Program-made: the position numbers and the translations under genes
Shown here: piece by piece, positions 59,307 through 64,000 of the stretch
Layout of the letters: every line of letters begins with the position of its first letter
Position numbering within the stretch: position 1 is the stretch's first letter
The notes under the pieces: generated by a model
Told to the model about the DNA's origin: nothing
Database searches by the model: none
Seen by the model: the letters and a program-made list of their open reading frames with translations, nothing else
Assembly: GCA_018398805.1 (NCBI GenBank)
Contig: JAGFBZ010000259.1
Coordinates: 186,001 to 250,000, forward strand
Reading direction: 5' to 3'
DNA length: 64,000 nt
Origin: Hirundichthys speculiger
Taxonomy: Eukaryota; Chordata; Actinopteri; Beloniformes; Exocoetidae

Positions 59307-59607
59307 GTAAAGATACACAGATACACATAACACACATAAAACTGTTTGTTCTACAGCATTGTAGAAATTTACTTTAAGGAAGTTTAAGTGGTGTCTTGAA
59401 GTCTCTCACTGTGCAGTCATGAAGCGGGTTATTACCAACTGTCTTAAGAGATAGCTGTTAATAACCAGAAATGTATTAACAAAGTTAACAAATGGAAAAG
59501 GGGCACCACCTGATACATCAGGAAACAAAGACTAAACGGCACAATTAGTCAAAATGGCTGTTGTTCTATGCGCTGTAGAGTAGGGTTTCTCAACGGGGGC
59601 GGTACCG

Positions 59608-59630
59608 CCCCCCCCCCCCCCCCCCCCCCC
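59608..59630 (+). repeat. 23 bp C homopolymer at the hAT left end
   Basis: An uninterrupted C run within the subterminal CGCC-rich part. Confidence 0.9.
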
Positions 59631-60117
59631 AGGGGGCGTTCTGAACCTTTAGGGGGACGCTGGAAACGTCAGGGCTGAGAGGGGGGCGCTCAGGCACAAA
59701 CCAGGGGCGCCACGCCTTGAGAAGTCTATTTTAAACTTCCATGGTTTGCCAAGGTTTTTTTTATAGTGCAAATCTATTTAAGTTTTAATAAAATGTTTTC
59801 CTTTCCTTTCAAATATTAAAGCTGCTGTCTGAGACCAAAACCCAGAGTCTGCTGCTTCCATGACCCGTAAAATCTCCTTTTCGCTCTACGTCACAACCAA
59901 ACGAGCCAAGCAGGATCGGTCGCCATAGTAACGCCCATAAACACACAGCAGCAGAGAAACCCCTTTCCAACACATTTCGCGGGGTTCATTCAGCAACCAA
60001 TGAAAACATACACAATCAAGACTACGTAATCACATTTATTCACAAACATTTACATTACAATCAAAAATGGCAGAAAACAAGAAAAAGTGCTAGCAGTACA
60101 ATGCTAATTACGTAAAT

Positions 60118-60635
60118 TATGGATTTATTCCATCACCGAGCAATGTACATCTGCCGATGTGCTTGCTATGTGAACAGGTGTTCTTCAATGAAGCCATGAA
60201 GCCGTTGCGATTACAGGAGCATCTTTCTAAAAAACATCCAGACAAGGCATATAAGGACTCAGCTTACTTCCAGTCACTGAGGGATCAGCACTCAAGGCCC
60301 CTAAAATCAACACCATGTTCGCTCAGAGCGTCAACCAAACAGAGAGGTTGGTGGCATCTTCCAACACAGCTCTGCTAACAGCTAAGGCTGACTTCACTGT
60401 GGGAGAGTCTCTAGTTGTTCCGTCAATAAAGGAGAAGATCTCCACCGTCATGCAGCGTGACCCTGCATCAGTCACCAAGGCCATCGTTTAGCTATGACAG
60501 TGTTGCCCGGTGCATACGGAGATGTCCGTGGACACTGAGCAACAGCTGTGTGCTGGGTTGTGTGGCTGTCACTTTAGTGTCCAGCTGGATGAGACCACCA
60601 CGGCTGATAATAACGTCCTCCTGAAGGCCTATATA
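60118..60635 (+). pseudogene. hAT transposase, N-terminal part (BED finger)
   Basis: The zinc finger CLLC...H...H is intact, but frame breaks follow after ALSRDQHSRP-like sequence near 60300 and again near 60500. Confidence 0.75.
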
Positions 60636-61002
60636 CAGTCATGGAAAAAATTCTTAGACCACCCTTGTTTTCTTAAGTTTCTTGTTCATTTTAATGCCTG
60701 GTACAACTAAAGGTACATTTTTTTGGACAAACATAACGATAACCACAAAGATTGCTCATAAGAGTTTTATTTAAGAGCTGATATCTTACCATTTTCCATG
60801 GTTTTCTTGATTATAACCTAAATCACTTAAGTTTTTACATCAATAGCTATGGCGTTGTACTGCCAAAAACACTGCTTTTATGCATTCAGTGTTTTCTTTT
60901 CTGTCTGTTTTAGTCACATGATGACGTTTAGTGGTACCAGGTATTAAAATGAACAAGAAAGTGAAGAAAAAATGGTGGTCTAATCATTTTTTTCCATGAC
61001 TG
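60636..61002. mobile_element. Tc1/mariner-type MITE with TA duplication
   Basis: CAGTCATGGAAAAAATTCTT at the left is inverted at the right (TTTTTTTCCATGACTG) with TA at 60634-60635 and 61003-61004. It splits the transposase codons LLKAY and VRYVSG. Confidence 0.93.
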
Positions 61003-61327
61003 TAGGTCCGTTATGTGTCTGGGAGGGATATGATTGAGGATTTCCTGTTAGGGGAGTACCTGGGCACAGACACACGAGGGGAAACCATCTTCACTGCCCT
61101 GACAGAGTTTGTGCGGGAGATGATGAACATCATCACCTGTGCCCATGATAGAGCGCCAGCTATGGTCGGCAGATACCGGAATTTCGCCATCTTATTGAAG
61201 CAGCGCGTTCCCCAGGTTCTGACAGTACATTGCATTTTACACTGCCACAACTTGGTGACTAAAAAAAATGTCCCCATCACTCAACTGTCCCTGAATGCTG
61301 AATGTGGCAGTCAAGGCCATTAACAAA
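61003..61327 (+). pseudogene. hAT transposase, central part
   Basis: Open from the MITE to VKAINKI, including the CAHDRAPAM and VHCILHCHNL motifs of the DDE region. A family A repeat then interrupts it. Confidence 0.8.
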
Positions 61328-61718
61328 ATTAGAAAAGCACTCGGAGAGCGCAGCCAAGTGCAACAATTCCCCCATATAGCGATTTACAGATTGCGATAAA
61401 GTCCGCCTTCTGGATCGGATAAGGTTCCCATTGTCAATCCCTGAGTCAAATTTCATGAGTTTTGGACAATAATTAACAGAGATATTGAGAAACAAAATTT
61501 TCAGCCCCGTTGACTGCGATGTTATCGAAAATTTGAAAGTGATCCAAAATCCAGAATTTCTTCCGAATCGCACCCAAAATGAAATCAGTTCTTCCTTTTC
61601 ACATTTCCGACAACTCCTGAAAATTTTATCAAAATCCATCCATAACTTTTTAAGTTGACTTGAACACAGACACAGATAAATGCTGGCAAAAACATTACCT
61701 CCTTGGTGGTGGTAATAA
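61328..61718 (+). repeat. Dispersed repeat family A, copy within the hAT transposase
   Basis: TTAGAAAAGCACTCGGAGAG to ACCTCCTTGGTGGTGGTAA; the flanking transposase codons INKI and AHALND would be close together without it. Confidence 0.85.
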
Positions 61719-61743
61719 TAAAAGCCCATGCGCTCAATGATCT

Positions 61744-62162
61744 TGTCACGAAAGAGGAGGGGAGTGGAAGGAGGACCCAAGTGCAGGAGGTTTTTTAAAA
61801 ACCAAAAAAAAAAAGAACTTTATTTAATAAAACATCCAAAATCCAAAAAGTACAAACTTATCTTACTTTCCTGGAACTGGGGGTGGAGAACAAGGTAGCA
61901 CGCAGACCGACATGCAGGGGGTAAGGACGACAATGGACAGCAAAAAGAAAGGGAGTGACAGGACTTATAAACACACAGGAACAAACAAGAGGCAGGTGTG
62001 AACAATCAGGCTGACAAGGGGGAGGAAGAAAAGCTGAACACCACGAAGACAAGACAGACCTTCAAAGTAAAACAGGAAGCACTACAGACATGGAGAGACG
62101 CCAACTTGACAATACAGACAGAAAATACAAAAACTCAGTCATGGCTGACCTGGGCCATGACA
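61744..62162 (-). repeat. 3' LTR (419 bp)
   Basis: Reads TGTCACGAAAGAGGAGG to GACCTGGGCCATGACA on the plus strand, so it has TGTCA and TGACA ends on both strands as LTRs do. It interrupts the hAT transposase relic at its left. Confidence 0.75.
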
Positions 62163-62176
62163 GTACCTCCTCCCAA
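62163..62176 (-). other. Polypurine tract of the second LTR element
   Basis: GTACCTCCTCCCAA on the plus strand gives GGGAGGAGG on the minus, next to the 3' LTR. Confidence 0.65.
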
Positions 62177-62334
62177 TGGACCGGCTCCCAGACGGTCCAA
62201 AGAAAAAAAAAAAAACCCAAGCAACAAAAACAGGGAGCAGAGTAGGGAGAGCGGCGAGCCGGAAAACAGGAACCGAACAAAAAAAGAAAAAAAACAAGCA
62301 GAAAGTCACTTGGCCCCAAAGCCATAAGGCAAAC

Positions 62335-63185
62335 GTCCAGGGGGCTGGCCTCGGCGTCGGACAGAGGCCCGAAACAGTCCAGGGGGTCGGCCTCAGCGTC
62401 GGACAGAGGCCCAGAACAGTCCAGGGCCTTGGCGTCGGACAGAGGCCCGAAACAGTCCAGGGGGTCGGCCTCAGCGTCGGACAGAGGCCCAGAACAGTCC
62501 AGGGGGCTGGCCTCGGCGTCGGACAGAGGCCCGAAACAGTCCAGGGGGTCGGCCTCAGCGTCGGACAGAGGCCCAGAACAGTCCAGGGGGGTGACCTTGG
62601 CGTCGGACAGAGGCCCGAAACAGTCCAGGGGGTCGGCCTCAGCGTCGGACGGAGGCCCAGAACAGTCCAGGGGGGTGACCTCGGCGTCGGACAGAGGCCC
62701 GAAACAGTCCAGGGGGTCGGCCTCAGCATCGGACGGAGACCGAGAACAGTCCAGGGGGTCGGCCTCAGCATCGGACGGAGGCCCAGAACAGTCCAGGGGG
62801 TCGGCCTCGGCGTCGGACAGAGGCCCAGAACAGTCCAGGGGGTCGGCCTCAGCGTCGGACAGAGGCCCAGAACAGTCCAGGGGGGTCGGCCTCGGCGTCG
62901 GACAGAGGCCCGAAACAGTCCAGGGGGTCGGCCTCGGCGTCGGACAGAGGCCCAGAACAGTCCAGGGGGGTGGCCTCAGCGTCGGACAGAGGCCCGAAAC
63001 AGTCCAGGGGGTCGGCCTCAGCGTCGGACGGAGGCCCAGAACAGTCCAGGGGGTCGGCCTTGGCGTCGGACAGAGGCCCAGAACAGTCCAGGGGGTCGGC
63101 CTCAGCGTCGGACAGAGGCCCAGAACAGTCCAGGGGGTCGGCCTCAGCGTCGGACGGAGGCCCAGAGCAGTCCAGGGGGTGGGCC
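62335..63185. repeat. 42 bp tandem array, about 20 units
   Basis: Units contain CAGTCCAGGGGGTCGGCCTC and GCGTCGGACAGAGGCCC. CCCGAAACAG and CCCAGAACAG variants alternate. At 14 codons per unit the array is open in several frames; on the minus strand it reads as RPTPWTVLGLCPTL units, open from 63258 to 62062. The element's sense strand is minus. Confidence 0.93.
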
Positions 63186-63479
63186 TCGGTGCTGGATGGG
63201 AGCCAGGGACTAGCTGCAGCTCCTGCTCCAGCGGCGGCCAGGGATCAGGAGTCGACAAGGCGGATGGCCGCGGTGGCCGCCAGAAACCAGGAGGCGACGA
63301 GGCGGACGGCCACGGCAGCGGCCGAGGACCAGGAGGTGATGAGGCTGCAGCTCCTTCTGCCGCTGCCCAGGCGATGGTGGTGACTCGGGAGGCTGCAGCT
63401 CCTTCTGCAGCTGCGATGGTGGAGACTCGGTCTCCTGCAGGCCTTGCTGAAGCAGCGACGGTGGAGACTTGGACGATTG

Positions 63480-64000
63480 CAGCCCCTGCTTCTGCGGCTT
63501 GAGAGATGGTGGAGATTCGGCCGATTGCAGCCCCTGTGCAGCGGCTCGGGAGACGGTGCAGACTCGGCCGACTGTAGCCCCTGCTGCAGTGGCTCAGGAG
63601 ACGGTGGAGATTCGGCCGACTGTAGCCCCTGCTGCAGTGGCTCAGGAGACGGTGCAGACTCAGCCGACTGCAGCCCCTGCTGCAGCGGCCCGGGAGACGG
63701 TGGAGACTCGGCCGACTGTAGCCCCTGCTGCAGCGGCCCGGGAGACGGTGGAGACTCGGCCGACTGTAGCCCCTGCTGCAGCGGCCCGGGAGACGGTGGA
63801 GACTCGGCCGACTGTAGCCCCTGCTGCAGTGGCTCAGGAGACGGTGGAGATTCGGCCGACTGTAGCCCCTGCTGCAGTGGCTCAGGAGACGGTGGAGATT
63901 CGGCCCACTGCAGCCCCTGCTGCAGTGGCTCAGGAGACGGTGGAGATTCGGCCCACTGCAGCCCCTGCTGCAGTCGGCCAGCCCCTGCTGGAGACGGTGG
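63480..64000. repeat. 48 bp tandem array, continues beyond the window
   Basis: Units contain GACTGTAGCCCCTGCTGCAG and GGAGACGGTGGAGACTCGGCC, spaced exactly 48 bp. On the minus strand each unit reads as 16 residues (PLQQGLQSAESPPSPE). Confidence 0.92.

Larger units (their letters stand above)
59581..61743 (+). mobile_element. hAT element with BED-finger transposase, broken by three insertions
   Basis: Begins TAGGGTTTCTCAACGGGGGC. Positions 60118-61327 encode, in pieces, the BED finger (LPMCLLCEQVFFNEAMKPLR, EHLSKKHPDK), GCHFSVQLDETTTADNN, then after a MITE VSGRDMIEDFLLGEYLGTDT, CAHDRAPAMVGRYRNFAILL and VLTVHCILHCHNLVTKK. A family A repeat follows, then IKAHALNDL-like sequence, and an LTR element at 61744. 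The hAT right end is not in the window. Confidence 0.85.
61744..64000 (-). mobile_element. LTR retrotransposon, minus strand, 3' end only
   Basis: The 3' LTR is at the left, followed by a purine tract on the minus strand and by internal sequence with tandem arrays that run off the window. The LTR family looks like those of fish gypsy-type elements, but no polymerase gene lies in the window to confirm it. Confidence 0.72.

Noticed and set aside
62176..63502. Plus-strand open frames of 345 and 357 codons
   Set aside because: The 42 bp unit is open in several frames of both strands; the element's sense strand is minus, and nothing supports plus-strand coding.

Overview
The window is vertebrate, almost certainly teleost fish, nuclear DNA. 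It holds one host gene, read left to right: the first 25 coding exons of a phospholipase C gamma gene, best matched to plcg2. The exons run from an ATG at 3297 to a splice donor after 59306. All 25 exons join in phase and all introns are GT-AG. The 946 complete codons cover the PH-like N-terminus, EF-hand-like region, catalytic X box, split-PH start, both SH2 domains, the SH3 domain and the start of the second split-PH half. The Y box and C2 domain must lie to the right of the window. The motif YHGWTRT at the second catalytic histidine is the PLCG2 form; PLCG1 carries YHGHTLT.

Nearly everything else is transposable element sequence in the introns or just upstream. From left to right: an L2/Rex-like LINE (1-3125); a hAT derivative (3607-4179); an RTE-like LINE (6137-9500); a TTAA-flanked MITE (9782-10188); a hAT MITE carrying a MADF-like reading frame (13581-14199, second inverted copy 40990-41607); a decayed CR1/L2-group LINE (14520-16375); a long-inverted-repeat element with a hAT nested inside it (16865-18798); a Ty3/gypsy LTR element on the minus strand interrupted by at least three insertions (19856-26882); a tRNA-derived SINE (28316-28670); a deep nest of Harbinger, hAT, LINE, Tc1 and Penelope-like elements (29211-39700); a 5.4 kb L1 on the minus strand (44177-49574); a Tc1 element (52786-53729); a mariner-type MITE (54651-55454); another L2 LINE (55800-58830); a broken hAT (59581-61743); and the 3' end of a second minus-strand LTR element with two tandem arrays (61744 to the window end).

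Many insertions are supported directly by target-site duplications read in the sequence, so their order can be worked out. Despite this load, every plcg2 exon stays open and its splice sites are intact. One MITE sits only 7 bp into an intron.

The most unusual signals are: two L2-type LINEs whose reverse transcriptase frame has grown a minisatellite at about the same place; a Penelope-like element with a decayed hammerhead-ribozyme motif inserted in a hAT transposase; a MITE whose paralogous empty site lies 1 kb away; and two multiple-of-three tandem arrays just inside an LTR. I did not see a clearly new biological system such as an unknown operon, array or toxin set.
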